Source: Leucocoprinus leucothites
Lineage: Eukaryota; Basidiomycota; Agaricomycetes; Agaricales; Agaricaceae
NCBI GenBank assembly: GCA_013368445.1
Contig: JAACJO010000014.1
Coordinates: 372,001 to 436,000 of the forward strand
Reading direction: 5' to 3'
DNA: 64,000 nt
A model generated the notes under the pieces. That model saw only the letters and a program-made list of their open reading frames with translations, was not told the DNA's origin and did no database searches. A program made the position numbers and the translations under genes. How positions within the stretch are numbered: position 1 is the first letter of the stretch; every line of letters begins with the position of its first letter. This document shows, piece by piece, positions 1-12,426 of this stretch.

Positions 1-152
1 CCATCAAACTCTAGGAAAGCGGTAAGTGGTGAATGAGTGCCACCAAAAATACATATAAATACATGCAAATGAACGCGAAATAATGCAATGAAATGTCAAG
101 TATGCAAACAAAAAATGAATGTAGAAGGTTACAAAGCAACGGAGCAACAAGA

Positions 153-1801
153 TCATCTGTCACCACGACCATGATACGAATTGATGACATCCACATATCC
201 AGGTGGCCGTTCGTCTGTCAATGCTTGGGTATATGGAGAGTTCTGCTGCGCGCGTAGATACTGTATCTGGTCCATCATAACTTGCATCTGTTCTCGCATA
301 TCAGTCAACATTGAGGGAGTGACCGTCTGTTCTCCAGTATGCTGCAGCTGGGCATGAGGCATTGGATCCCTGCCCAGATTCTGTCCTAGGAGTGGATCCG
401 GCATACCCCCTGGTACGACGTGCATGACAGGTGGATATGTATCATTATTTTCTCCCGTATACCCATTGTGTCCATTCCGCTGCATATGTCCTTGCAGATT
501 CTGCAATCGTTGATGATCTTGCAAATAAGATGATTTTAGTGAGCGCATTTGAGTTGTCACCGCGTCGAGGCTATGATTCAATTCACGCTGGCGTTCTTGT
601 CGGACTTGATCTCTGGAGTCAGGGTTCGGGTATGGATCTGGAAGACCAAAGCGGATTGTTGTTGGCGGGTGTAAATTTGGAGGTTCGTTAGAGGTTGGGG
701 ACTGTAATGTGAAAGGGGTTACACCTGTCATTGCCGACGTGTGGGTGCTGAAGTGCCGACTTGTTGGGTGACTCTGATGGTTGTTGGATTGTGAGATAGA
801 ATGCGACATCAGGTGACGCCGCTCCTCGCCTGACGATGGAGTTGTAGCGCCCGTGTTCGAGCCTGAGTTTGTAATAAACGGATGCGCCGTGTCTTCTAGC
901 TCCTTTAGCCGTCTGTGTCGATAGAATGATGCCGCGACAATGAGCGCGACAATCGCGATGAAACCTCCCACGACGCCACCTGCGATAGCCTTGGCTGTTT
1001 CGTGCGAACTTCCCGTCGGTGATGGTGAAGGGGATGAAAGAGATGATGAGGAGAGAGTGGCACTGCCCGACGGGAGATTTGAGTCACCAATTGTACGAGT
1101 TGCGAGGGTGGTAGAGCGACTGTAGCCCTTGCATGAGATCTTATGAATAATAGGTCTTAGCAAGAGACGTACTTGAGCTGAGCATAGTCGAAATTGAGGT
1201 AGTTGGCTGTGTCTGGCGACCCTACCGCTTTGATTTTTAGTTCGTGCATTCGTGCGTCTAGCATTGTTGATGAAAACGCCAGTTTCTGGTATTGGTAGAT
1301 ATCCGTTGTGCTCGCACTGAAGTGCGTCGAATTTCCATCGAGAACGAAGTCACAGCTTGTCGGTGCTTGGTTTGAAAGGATGAGGTAGACATCGATTTGG
1401 GAGCCTAGTCGCGGCTCAGACGAGGGCAAATCCACGAAGGTATTCCACGTACCATTGAATTGGAATGAGATGTCGTACGTGTATGAATCCCCAGCCGGAA
1501 TGTATACTGCTGTATATGTTGAGTTCTTGACGTTTTCCAGTGCTGGTCTAGGACCTGGACATGTGCTACAGTCTTGTGTTGTCCATCGAGAAATACTAGG
1601 ATCGTTTGTGTCTTGTGGAATATTTGATCCAACAATTGGAGAGGTGTAAAAGTCTGAGGCACCGCCAGCGTCGTCAAGGATGAGGATGTCAGTACCCTGT
1701 GATGTGGGTGCGCAACTAATGGTCGTTGAAAGGATAAGCAGGAAGAGTGTCTGTAGAGCTCTAGGTCCACTAGGAGCGAGGGAGCGCCCACAGCGAGGCA
1801 T
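153..1801 (-). CDS. single-pass membrane protein with secreted N-terminal domain
   Basis: Two exons (1801-1173 and 1119-153) joined by a 53-nt intron with a GTACGT donor and a CTACAG acceptor give about 531 residues. The first ATG, at 1801, starts a hydrophobic signal peptide. It is followed by a roughly 190-residue extracellular part with several N-glycosylation sequons and a possible galactose-binding-like beta fold. A Ser/Pro/Thr-rich stalk leads to one membrane helix (residues beginning AIAGGVVGGFIAIVALIV) and a basic stop-transfer stretch (YRHRR). The cytoplasmic tail is long, polar and probably disordered. This layout is common among agaricomycete surface proteins of unknown role. The membrane topology is well supported, but no function can be assigned. 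Confidence 0.75.
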
Positions 1802-3968
1802 GATGAAGAGACCAAAAAAGGCGTCGCAATGTCCAAGGGAGTGGGATAAAGGAAGGAACAAGACAACAATGAGACGCTACCATCAACAAGTGGGCGGTTC
1901 GTACAGGCCAACCTGTCTTGATGTCGTATCTAGGCCGGAACAGAAAAGGATTTCCTTCATTGATACAGATTGATACAATGCTTCTAGCGGTAAACGATGT
2001 ACTGATGGTGTATAGCCCCAGGGTTAATTTTGATCTGCATAAGTATAAATAGCAACTTTGTGCCACCTGGGGAAATATAAGCTCCCTTCGAAGCATTGCT
2101 TGAGAGGATTGGGCGTGGAGCAGCTAGAGACGATATACTTGGGCAGTTTGAGATAAGACAAAGACTAGCAAGGTTTTCACATAGTCACTGGCCCTATTGA
2201 CAGTAGGACCGTCCAGAAGGTGAAACAACGACCAGTGTGTTGAAACTCCCGGTGGATTGGCGCTTAGCAGCAAAAAGACTTGCCCTCATTTGGGAGACTT
2301 CAGGTTACTGCGAGCTCTGAGAACATAGCATCGTCCGGAACCCTGGAGCGTTGAGTCCGAACTCCCGGCTTCTATTGTTACTTGAAAGAGTAGCTCCTTG
2401 GTACCAATGACCGGACCTGTACGTTTGTAGTGTGTCGCTTAGACCTATAGCCAGGGAATATGCTCCTACCATGGGCAATACCTTTCAAGTATTCTTTGGT
2501 GAGAACAAGGGCATCGTTGGATTGCGGTGTGATGAGAATTATTTATTATTATGTCTCCAGCCCGGTCTTTGCCGAAAATATGGTCAATGTTCATTCAGGA
2601 CTGTTCTGTTTGCTGATGACGCTCCTCTTGCTACCTATGAACTCAGAATCCCTTGGGTCGTAAACGTGAAGCACCCGTTTCTTCTTGTTCCGACACCCGT
2701 CAAGTTTCCTTTCATCAGCATTTCGACCGTCAATGACTGGGACACGCCACCGCCGGGCATACTACTCAGACGCGCATGCATGCTTGAGTAGTCTTCGAGC
2801 GCGCGTCATTTATCGTTTATTCTGGGATGACTCTCATCCTTGGCATACCGTGGTAGCCCGAATTTGCAAATCATGACGAAAAAATCACACTCGTAACCGG
2901 GGACGGACACCCAGTGTTCCAACAAAGGATTTGGCTACCCTCGGAGCGGAACCCGGGAGTCACCACTCCCGATTATTCTCCAATATCTGCGAAAAATACT
3001 GGAATTTGGGGCTATCAAGCTCGAAGTACTCCTACGTTCAACTCTTCCCGTGGAGACCTCCCAAGGGCTCGCAAATGCTCCATTTTTCAGTGGTCTATCC
3101 GCTGGAGGTGGAACCAAGTGCCAATGTTACACAACGCTTAATATAGAAGATTGCTTTATCGCTGGCAGCAGCTTTTCATTCCGATCACCATGGTCAGAAT
3201 ATAACATCATGAGATCAGTCCAATGTATCGTCTGACCGACGTTGCGCTGGCAGCCAGCAATATAAATGACTCGCTGCCGCGGTGGGTAATTATATCTCTA
3301 TCTTGTTGATATTTATAACACTTATCCAGGATAACAGATGTATTCCCCGCGGCCGCCGCCAAACCTCCTTCGCCCTCCACGTCTTGCTCGCCAGTCCAGA
3401 AAACGAATCTTCGTATTTCACATGATCAGTGGCACCTGGATGTCAAATCTCCATCATCTGTATTCTATACACCCGAATCTGGGTTGGCTCAGCATCTCTA
3501 CATCCAGACAATCGCAAGCAAAGAAGCATTCTACAAAAATAGAGCAGCCTTCAGCCCAAGGCTCCGGGTGTGCCTTCTTGTCGAACCACGAATCACCACG
3601 TTCTGGCCAAGGCTCATGACTGCCCCTTAGGCGCGTGCAGATGGAGCAGACGCAGAGTCTATCAAGGCCAAGCAAACCTTTAAGCGGCCTGGTATCATGC
3701 GCGAGGGTGATAAGGGCCGGGGATGGGGGAAGGCTGTTTAACGGATGGCACAGCTGTGGCAGGTCATCCTCTTATTCAATTCCATCTGCTTCTTGATTAC
3801 CTTAATCGAGGTTTTCATTCTCGTGAGTACCCTTGCCCGCGAATCACTGTATTTCGGCATATATACGCTAACTGACCTATATACTGTGATACAGAATACC
3901 CGCCTCCCTTTCCCCCTGATTCTTATCCGTCCTTGCGAGGTTTCAACACGTTACGTTGAATATCCAAA
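1802..3968. other. gene-poor spacer with 5' leader of the F-box gene
   Basis: About 2.1 kb without a convincing gene. Open frames up to about 119 codons occur at 2432-2791 and 3338-3619, but they lack recognisable domains and credible splice structure. Near the right end, a GTGAGT donor at about 3824 and an acceptor CAG at about 3893, with a GCTAAC branch-like element between them, look like a 5'-UTR intron of the F-box gene that starts at 3969. Confidence 0.4.
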
Positions 3969-5897
3969 ATGCATCCATGCCTCCAAACCTACGATATACA
4001 AGAGCGTATTTGCCAACATCTCGCATTCACGGATTCATTAGACGCTCTCGCAAACCTTGCGAGGACGTGCTCGGCTTTTCTCGACCCGGCGCTTAATGCG
4101 CTGTGGCACACGATACCGAGCCTTGAGCCACTCGTCAAATGTTTACCTGAAGATGCATGGGCCGTACGGCGAATGCTATACCGTCAGTCCGTATTGGTGA
4201 GCGTAGCCTCCAGTCAACTCCTCTGTGCCACTCACTGAGCGTCAAGTGTAGACTCTGAAGCGTAAAACGACGCCTGAAGATTGGGAACGATGCAAGTTCT
4301 ACGCGCATCGAATACGACGCTATGGGATCGAGGACGTCGATAAACTCGATTCAATGAAAGGCGCGATGCAAACAGACAAGACATTCTACCTTGCCTTCAA
4401 ACCTCCCTCTGACCCTGATTGCAATAAAAACAACGACCTTACTTCCGCTCCGGCACCGCTTTTGGCATTGCCTAACCTCCACGCTTGTCGGCTCGTGCCA
4501 TACACTTCATATCCTATACCACACTATTCTCCGTTTCTTGCCCCAACACTAAGGTCACTTGACATGCGGATACCATCACCTATATGTGTTGGTGAGACGA
4601 CGATCATCGGCCTCTTGCGCACTCTACCCACTGCCTGCCCAGATTTACGGAACCTTTCTCTGTATGGAGTTGACATTGGTCTTAAAATACGAGGAGCCTG
4701 CCATTATGAGGCAACCTCTAGAGAGAGCGAAATCGATGAACTATTAATCAACACTCTCCGCGGTCTGCGGCATCTTGAATCGCTCCAATGTCCTTATATC
4801 TGGTTCCCCACGGAGGCTGTTAGGCATCTCGCAACTCGTTTGAAGCTCCACACGCTGAGTGTGAAGAACACAGCCGAGAACATTGTGAATGCGCTCAAAC
4901 TCGACAATCAGGAGGAAGAGAAGGAGCATCCATGGTTCGAGCACCTGAAAGATCTGAGCGTGGAATGTAGTCCTCGAGGTGGACTGTTGGAAGCGGTGGA
5001 ACTCCTCAAGCACGTACCCAACATCACAAGAATTACAACTCTGGACGTTGCGAGAACTGGGGGTATCCCAACCGAAACCGAACTTCGAGGCTTCATCCAA
5101 TCCCTCTCAGACTTAACTATTGCCACACCTCGTAACGCAAAGGTGAACTCGACACTCAAATCCCTTCACATCCACCAAGGCGACGAAACCGGCTTCCTCA
5201 CACCTGCTGAACGACCAACTCCAGTCTCGAAGTATACCACGACCCTGTCCACTCTCGCGCCCCTCCTCGACTTTCCTCAGTTATCTGAACTGAGTGTCAT
5301 GGTCGACACGCGATTCTCACTTGACGATGACGACGCGCAACAAATGGCACGTGCTTGGCCAAAGCTGAAGCAGCTTGAGCTAGGGTTTTGTGGAGGTGGC
5401 TGGGGACAAGAGGGCAGGACTTTCAGTCTCGATGGTCTGAGAGCGTTTGCGAGCAATTGCCCAGATCTTGAGGAGCTAGGAGTATCAGTGACTATCTCTT
5501 CTGCGGAGCCCGTACCTGCACTTGCAGGAGGTGAACAAGGAGTGGAGCAGCAGCAAGGGAACGAAGGGGAAGAGACGACGGGTACTGTCGTTGACTGTGA
5601 GGATGATGAACCCGGGTGTCATAAACTACGATACTTGGAATTGGGAGATTCAGTGTACTTTGGCGAGCCCGAGCGTGTCGCCAGAAGCTTGTTAAGTATA
5701 TTCCCATCGCTATCTCGTGTCTACGGGCCGGGAATGGCTATGTCACCGGAGTGGGAGAAAAAATGGATGCGGGTGTCGAAACTTGCGCAAGAGATGCAAG
5801 GGTCTAGTTCTGTGAGTACTTCGTCGGACTCAATGTCTCAGCTATCAGAACTAATTGAACCTCGTTGCAGGCTGCTACAACAAAAACAGCCCCTTGA
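3969..5897 (+). CDS. F-box/leucine-rich-repeat protein
   Basis: Three exons (3969-4196, 4252-5811, 5871-5897) encode about 604 residues. Introns of 55 and 59 nt have GTGAGC and GTGAGT donors, and both junctions are in phase 0. The N-terminus has the F-box pattern of small helices with conserved Leu, Ala and Trp positions (IQERICQHLAF, then LARTCSAFLDPALNALW). The remainder is an LRR-like array of short alternating hydrophobic segments with an acidic insert near residue 470. Proteins of this kind recruit substrates to SCF ubiquitin ligases through SKP1; the substrate here is unknown. Skipping the last splice would instead end the frame at 5907. A 5'-UTR intron is likely upstream. The F-box is divergent, but the overall type is typical of agaricomycetes. 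Confidence 0.8.
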
Positions 5898-5998
5898 TAT
5901 TGATTAGGTAGATGGATACGAGCCACTAGGGGACAGGACGATGTTAACGATACATTTGGTCTAATGGATGAACAACTAATAACTCAATGGCAATACAC

Positions 5999-7364
5999 CT
6001 ATGCTTCAACCATTTCTACATCTGTTGTGCCCTCTAGCTGAGCTTTGAGAGCTTCAGCGGCGTTCCGGATGATAGATATTTTTTCTCGCATTACCCTCAC
6101 TGCTTCTGGGAAGAGCCGTTCAGGCGGGTACGCGCTTTCAGTTTCTATATTAACTATGAGAGATAAAGGTTAGCTCAAGCTCAGGAAGAACTTTGGGTAC
6201 ATCAGACGGACATAGGAAGAAATCGCGGACGCGACTGAGTTCGACAGAATCGGCAAACTCGGGATGACGGAGAGCCTCGCGACTGACAGAGTCCTTGCGT
6301 ACGTTCTCTTCGTCTACAGAGACTTCTCCAGTATTGGGATCAATCTTGATCACGCCTGGAGAGAAGCACTTTTGGAATTTTTTGCCCAGAGGGGGAGGGA
6401 TTGGTTTTGTGATTTTGATATGAGGGAGAAGACGATAGGACGCAGTCGCTAGCGACAAAGACTTAAGCAAATCGTTCCCTAACGAACAGGAGCCTGGTAC
6501 TCACCAACTGGACTGAATTTGGCATGATCCTTTCCAACGCCTTTTACAGCGTGCAGTTCCATCGAAATAGCCTGTCCTGGTCGAAGTTTGGCCAGTACAA
6601 TGTTTGGGTTCGTCGGTCCAGGTGGGGAAAGCCCCTCGAACACACTTTCTTGGTCACCTGCAGGTTTCCATACGAGATGTTTTGAGAGAAGTTCATGGTT
6701 GAGGTAGAGGTCAGAGGGGGAGGGCTCTTCATTTGGCTTTGGTGGGGGTGGATTGGGATTGCGGGTACATGTAATGTCGACGTTGAAGACGAGAGTGTTG
6801 CGGTCCGTCGCTACATCGTCTGTATCTGCATATCTCACGATCAAACCTAGGAACGAGATTGAGGTTGAGGACCACATACGAGATTTGAAGGCCATAAGTG
6901 CCGGGTCGATGTTAAGTGGTATGAGACCCAGCCGATGTGAAAGGACTTCATCCACAATAACGGAGGTGTTGTCCCAGACATATACGCGTTCTATGGCTAT
7001 GGTAGGCACCTTGGTTACTTGAATGACAATACGGAGGGGGAGGAAAGAATTGTGACATACCTCGGCAATAAGTATTCGACGAAACGCATTTGCTATCGAG
7101 GCGTCGACTCCAACAAGATCAAAATCTATCGACCGATTTGACAATCTCTGTATTTTTACTTGAAGTCTCTATCCTTGCCATCCACCAAGTCAGATATATG
7201 AATCATTCCTTGTGAACTAAAGCCAAACGTACCTCCTTGAATTTCTGGAGATTCCATGAATGATCTTCATTGGGATAATGTCCTGGAAAATCGGTGCTGG
7301 AAACATTCGAGACTCTCTCTGCACCAATATGGACGAGTCGTCTTGAGTCGTAATCTTTAGCCAT
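5999..7364 (-). CDS. RPC40: RNA polymerases I and III subunit RPAC1 (AC40)
   Basis: Five exons (7364-7233, 7147-7061, 7009-6505, 6448-6212, 6153-5999) join in phase into 371 residues, close to yeast Rpc40 (335). The alpha-like dimerisation core is recognisable: ASIANAFRRILIAE, then VPTIAIERVYVWDNTSV and EVLSHRLGLIPLNIDP. The second half of the RpoA/Rpb3 fold follows, with the late motif ESAYPPERLFPEAV. The product forms the AC40-AC19 heterodimer at the base of RNA polymerases I and III in the nucleus. The last intron uses a GTCCGT donor; this choice restores the conserved residues just before ESAYPP, so the model is firm. It is transcribed divergently from the SFM1-like gene, with only 71 bp between start codons. 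Confidence 0.93.
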
Positions 7365-7435
7365 TCGAAGATGGAAAGAGAAAAAAGTGCAAAACGCAAA
7401 AATTAAGAAAGTTCCCACGATAAACCACTCTAATC
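7365..7435. promoter_or_regulatory. 71-bp bidirectional promoter of RPC40 and SFM1
   Basis: The two start codons, at 7364 on the minus strand and 7436 on the plus strand, are separated by only 71 bp. Both 5' leaders and the core promoter must fit here or overlap the opposing gene. No obvious TATA box is present. Co-expression of the polymerase subunit and the methyltransferase is inferred from this arrangement. Confidence 0.6.
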
Positions 7436-8460
7436 ATGGCTTTCACATATGTCATCGAGCACATGGAGGACGATGAGCAGACTCCTGCTGCTATCCCTCC
7501 CTGGGTCAAACTCGAGTACGCGGTCCGTAGGAAACATAAAATCTCATGCTGGATGACAGTTATGAATTCTGGATCAACAGCACATGCGCACTCTGGCAGG
7601 CCCAGGCGCTCAGATTCACTTCACGAGTCTTTCGAAATCTTCCTCGTCCTTCCTATCTACAGAATTCCAATCAACATCAGAATCTCTAGCAGATGCTCAA
7701 TGCCACCAGCTGGGCATACTTGATCTGATGAAAAGTCATGGCATCAGCCTAGATCGCGTCTGTCTCCTCGATCCAAAAGCCGAAAAGGCACTTTCACCAG
7801 AAGACGGCGGTGGAACATTCGACTGGTTCTTGTTCGGTGTGCGTTCGCCTCCCTTCCATATTCTTCAATCTCCGTTCTCTCAATCAACCCTTCTCACACT
7901 CACTGCACCCGTGGTCCATGGGTCTTCAGGGCATTCTAGGTACCTTTCTTCTTCCAGTCTAGCCTCTCCACTATCCCGGCTAATTGATGAACGAACGAAT
8001 GAACGACGATTTCGAAATCCATCCGATGATTGCCTTTGTCAATTCATCGGTTTGTCATTCGCTTTCTCTTTGCAGGCGATGATCCCCCACGCGATAGAAC
8101 CTCCGAGCTCCGTGTTCTCGGTTTTCCGAACCGCCATTTAGGCCCTGTCCAAATGACAACTGACACCGCATTGGGCGTTACCAAGCTTGTGGTTCAAGAT
8201 AAGATTCCACTGGAGAAGATTCCCTACATTGTAAGTATTACCCCTATCATTCAACTGCCCATGTCTTTCATTTCGGGTATCTACCGAAACTTAACAATTA
8301 TCGTGTCCACTATTAGGACTTCCCAACGATTCGGTTCAACGCTAAAGAATCCGTCGAGATGCCTTTCCGATATGTGGTTGAAAAGGACAATGAACCGAAA
8401 CTACCCCCGGGCATGCGCCACCTACTGCATGAAGATCTCAACAAGTCCTTCGACTTTTGA
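7436..8460 (+). CDS. SFM1: SPOUT-fold protein methyltransferase, Sfm1 family
   Basis: Five exons (7436-7522, 7581-7838, 7930-7939, 8076-8230, 8317-8460) give 217 residues, against 213 in yeast Sfm1. Conserved pieces in order are YVIEHME at the N-terminus, RVCLLDPKA, FGGILGDDPPRDRT, QMTTDTA and MPFRYV near the C-terminus. Yeast Sfm1 methylates an arginine of small-subunit ribosomal protein uS3 with S-adenosylmethionine. The third exon is only 10 nt long: it supplies Gly-Ile-Leu plus one base of the next Gly codon in the conserved loop. Without it the loop is broken. The first intron has a GTCCGT donor. The gene shares a very short promoter with RPC40 and converges on ATG1. Confidence 0.92.
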
Positions 8461-8797
8461 TTTCCAAAGGCGAAAGTGCTGATCATAGATTGCGGTGTTA
8501 AACGTGGGTAAAAAGTCGCGTGTAGATAATGTACATCAAAATGCCAACAGACACAGTATGTAAAGAAGCCTAAAGTACAAATGGCAAGAACCATGAAACA
8601 GAAATACTCGAGAGAAAAGTCTGATCGGGGAAAAGAAACCCATATAAATGAGAGCATTAAAATGCCGGAGGTGACAGTCGAAAGAAATATAGAAAGTACA
8701 AAGAATTCATTCCAAAGAGAAAAAACGGAAACGTACAATCACCATCCACCGCCGGGACCTATCCAGGCGACTGGTAACTTGGATGTTGACGATCACA
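8461..8797. other. convergent 3' intergenic spacer
   Basis: This 337-bp A-rich spacer lies between the stop codons of the convergent SFM1-like and ATG1-like genes. It presumably holds both polyadenylation regions. I see no gene in it. Confidence 0.5.
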
Positions 8798-11700
8798 TCA
8801 CGACGAAGTATTGATCACCTGGGGCACATGGTGTCCATTACCAATACCATCCTGAGGCTTTATGTCCCAAGGCGCTGGTATTCTCGCAACATCCGCCAAG
8901 TTCAAGTCCGCGCGTGCATCATTCAGTCGATCTCGATCATTCATAGCCATCCGAGCGCGACACCGAACAAGCCTCAGCTTAGTCCTCTTGATCCCTACAA
9001 TGAAATAATACAACGTGCGCAACCCTATCAGTTAGCACTTTCGTAAACAAAGAGGAAAGAATACAAGGCGTACAGGTAGCTATTGTTTCTCGGTCTTCTT
9101 CCATGAATGGATTGCCGGTTTGTAATAGATCGTCTTGCAGGGCGTAGAGACACCACAGGCTCTCCTCATAGAGCTTCTCGCATTCATCGGGACTTGATGC
9201 TTGGTCAAGAAGCTCTTTCCGTGCCGCAGTTCGTGACTACAGAAAACCAGGGTCAGTTGATGACGTTGAGGGGGGATGATAAGAAAACCGTACAAGTACA
9301 AGTGCGCGATCGTACACAAGTTGGTCCAGCCAAGCTTTCGGACCTTCGTATTGTGCTGGCAGCCAGGTCTTCACAAGACTCGCGCGTTCATTACATTTCA
9401 GGAAATGCTCTTTGAACCAGTTCAACGCTAGCACCAACGACATGTCAATACGTGTTCTTAGAGGAGTAGCTTGAAAAGCCGTCGGAGGCACGTCGAACTC
9501 ACCATCGTCAAAGCCCTCACTGACGACATAACTACCGTCAGGATACTTCATTGACATGTGCTCCTGAAACTCCCTCAACATATTAATCCCCTTCTGCGAA
9601 AAGGACATGAGAAGCATGTACACTGCGACACACGTCACAGCGTTATACTCTGCCTCCATATCTGCATGTTTCCGTCTCCTAGCATGTTTCTCTGGCTCGC
9701 CTTCCCGCTTTGTAAACTTTGTGGGATCAGGTAAAGGTTCTGTACAAAATGTCACATCAGCCGAGATGCAATATGAAGTAAAGAAAGAAACCTACTCTGT
9801 GGTATGGCTTTCACATATTCATACATCTCATCCGCCCAATGCGTTAAAACATCCGTCTTCTGCGCCAATTCCTCCAACCCAGCCAACAGCTCATCCTCCA
9901 TTGGATCTCTTTCCCCATTAGGTCCACCACTGACGGCACCGTCCACATCCAGTGTGATAATCGGTCTGCGTGGTGATGAAGTAGTACTCGAATTTGAATG
10001 TGCGGAAGTTGAATGTGAATGTGAATGACGAGATGTACCAAAGAGTTTCTTTGAAGCCAGATTGAGCGCGCGATGAAGTGCGTTTGATGCTGCACGAGAA
10101 GCCATACTAGATGGTGACGAGGATAATGGAGGTGCAGCAGCATGAGGAGGTGGAGGGAAGGTAATGGTGTTGGTGCTCTGGTTGTTCGTGTTGGGACCTG
10201 GGCCGTTCGGAGTATTGGCAATACTGTCCGGGGGATACTCTTCCATTGAGGGTGTTGGTGGAATGCGACGATCATGTAGAGGTCTTCGTGGATGCGATGA
10301 TAGTTCTAAAAACCATACGTGAATAACATTCTTAGAGTCAGAGACAAACATACGCACCATCGACGGCACGATGAAATTCCACAGCCCGTGTATCATCCAC
10401 AAGTACATACTCCCTCCTCAAATTCCCATCCTCCTCCGTCTCTCCAGGAATATATGATCCCTCAGCAGAAAGTGGCTTCCCGGGAGCTTTCTTCTTCTGA
10501 TTATCCACAGATGGAAATACCGCCTTACTGGCCTCTCCCTGCCCACTAACAACCCTACCCCGCCCTTGGGGCAGGGCAACATTTCCTCCTCTCGGACTCC
10601 CATTAACACTCAGTGCCGCAGGTGACTGCTGTGAAGGCATCGGGTCATCCGAAGGTCGACGGAAATTGAATCGGCTAGGAGGGATCATGGCCTTCGGATC
10701 TAATACCTCTGGAGGGATGACCTTGTGATGTTCCGGCGTTGGTGGCCTGCCAGCCCATGTCCCCGAGTCGCCATCGACCTCTCCTTCACCTACCGCAGAT
10801 CCTTGCAGTGATGATTGGGGTTCCATACCCTTCGGACGAGGGAATTTACTCTTTGCTAACGCATTACTGTTGAAAAATTCTTCGAAGCTGGCGCGTTCGG
10901 CTGGTTGGCGTTTGAGCAACGCACGTATTAGTTGTTTGATATCTTCGGGTACGGGTCGTGGGGGTTCTAGAGTTGCACCATTGGCTGCTGTTGTTCTACG
11001 GGGTGGGGGGTCTTCATCAGGGAATTTGATGCTCTTCGCGTGTTCAATCCTCTTCAGCAATTCAATGTGGTTGTTCGCTCGAAATGGTGGTTTCCCAACC
11101 GCCATCTCGTATAACACTGCACCAACGGACCATAAATCAGCCTTTGCATCATACTTCTCGTATCGGAGTATTTCTGGTGCCATGTACAGCCTAAGTAGCA
11201 CAATAATAACCAATAAAGACGTCATTGTGTCGATAAGCGCCGATACAGCAGCCAGTGGCAAGAAGGTAGACGTACGGAGAACCACAGAGTGTTTCTGCCA
11301 TCATTGCATTAGGTAGCGATCGGGCAAAGCCAAAGTCTGCAACTTTGAGAATAGGAACCCCGAGGGGGTGTCCCCGAGCGAGTTCTTCTGGAGATGCGGG
11401 GTTGAGCAGTAAGTTCTGTGGCTTGATGTCACGATGTATGAGATTTCGGTGGCGCAGAAACTTGAGTGCACGAGCTGCAGGATAATATCGTATCGAGTCA
11501 GAAAGGATTGTAACAAAGGGCGGGGAAACTGCGGGAAGCTTGCCTAATTGCCGGAGAAAACTCCGCACTACGATCTCGTCTAGCCCTCCCGCTGAGGGAT
11601 GTGGGTAATATTGAGGAGCTAAACCAGGAGAGGGAATATACTGCAGTCCATCGACGCGTCCGCGTTTCTTGATATAGTTCGTCAAGTCACCACCTGCACA

Positions 11701-12147
11701 AAACTCCATGATAAGATACACATTCCGCTCTGCGCGCTGCATAAAGTGGGGGACATGCTCAACTCTCGAGCGTTGGTGCTTTAGTAGCAAGGGAACACGT
11801 ACGACAATGTCAATGAGCCGAGTTATATGTCGATGAGATAAGGACTTGAGGATCTGGATTTCGCTCTGGAGGTTCTCGAACAGCTTGGAGGAGAGCTTGT
11901 CAGTGACAACGGTCTTGATAGCGACCTGCTGGTGAGTTTCCTGCGACAGTTTGAGAAGATTATTGAGTACTTGAAAGAAATACTTGCTGGGAGTACTTAC
12001 CTCGTGGTAGCCTTTGTACACAGTAGCGAAGCTGCCCTTGCCGATGTCGCTGACAATGACATACGGGCGCAACTCCTCGTCGCCAGTTGTCCGTCTCTGC
12101 GACGAGCTGCTGTGTGTGCGCCGCGAGGGCGAGGGTGCTTTCTGCAT
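8798..12147 (-). CDS. ATG1: autophagy-initiating serine/threonine kinase Atg1/ULK
   Basis: This multi-exon gene starts at the ATG at 12147. The kinase domain is complete: glycine loop [15 protein letters not shown] lysine, hinge [15 protein letters not shown], catalytic [11 protein letters not shown] in [10 protein letters not shown], and [12 protein letters not shown] with an intron inside. A Ser/Pro-rich linker of roughly 350 residues contains REYVLVDD, which fits an Atg8-interacting motif at the place where yeast Atg1 has YVVV. The C-terminal early-autophagy-targeting region (about 9755 down to 8798) is helical and would bind Atg13. In fungi Atg1 phosphorylates Atg9, Atg13 and other factors at the phagophore under TORC1 control. 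Exact internal splice sites were not all resolved, especially near 10300 and 9060. Confidence 0.9.
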
Positions 12148-12280
12148 TCGCGAGGGGTATGTTCAGTATTGTAGTGGCAGCAGTGTTAAAGTGCTTAAAT
12201 GAATCGGTCTGCGAGTTCACGCTAATGTCAATCACTGACTAAGCTTCCCTCTTTCGGATGAGCAGGCCAAAAATCCAAAA

Positions 12281-12362
12281 TGGACACTGTGGGAATTGAA
12301 CCCACGACCTTTCGCAGACGCGGTAATGCGAAGCGAACGTTATACCCCTAAACTAAGTGCCC
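12281..12362 (-). tRNA. tRNA-Ala (CGC) with 10-nt intron
   Basis: On the minus strand the acceptor arms GGGCACT (12362-12356) and AGTGTCC (12288-12282) pair over 7 bp with G3:U70, the main identity element of alanine tRNA. The anticodon stem TTCGC/GCGAA encloses anticodon CGC (12328-12330). A 10-nt intron (12317-12326) lies at the canonical 37/38 site. The T arm reads GTGGGTTCAATTCCCAC. Just downstream, runs of T at about 12270-12280 fit a polymerase III terminator. The gene lies between the starts and ends of ATG1 and a membrane-protein gene. Confidence 0.93.
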
Positions 12363-12426
12363 GTCGCAACAGGTTATCCCCCCAGCATATCAGCTTCAAG
12401 GGCTGTCTCGGTGTATTTCCTACAAA

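Noticed and set aside
2432..2791. Open frame of 119 codons
   Set aside because: Overlapping frames of similar length on the same strand, no domain, no intron signals around it. Likely chance.
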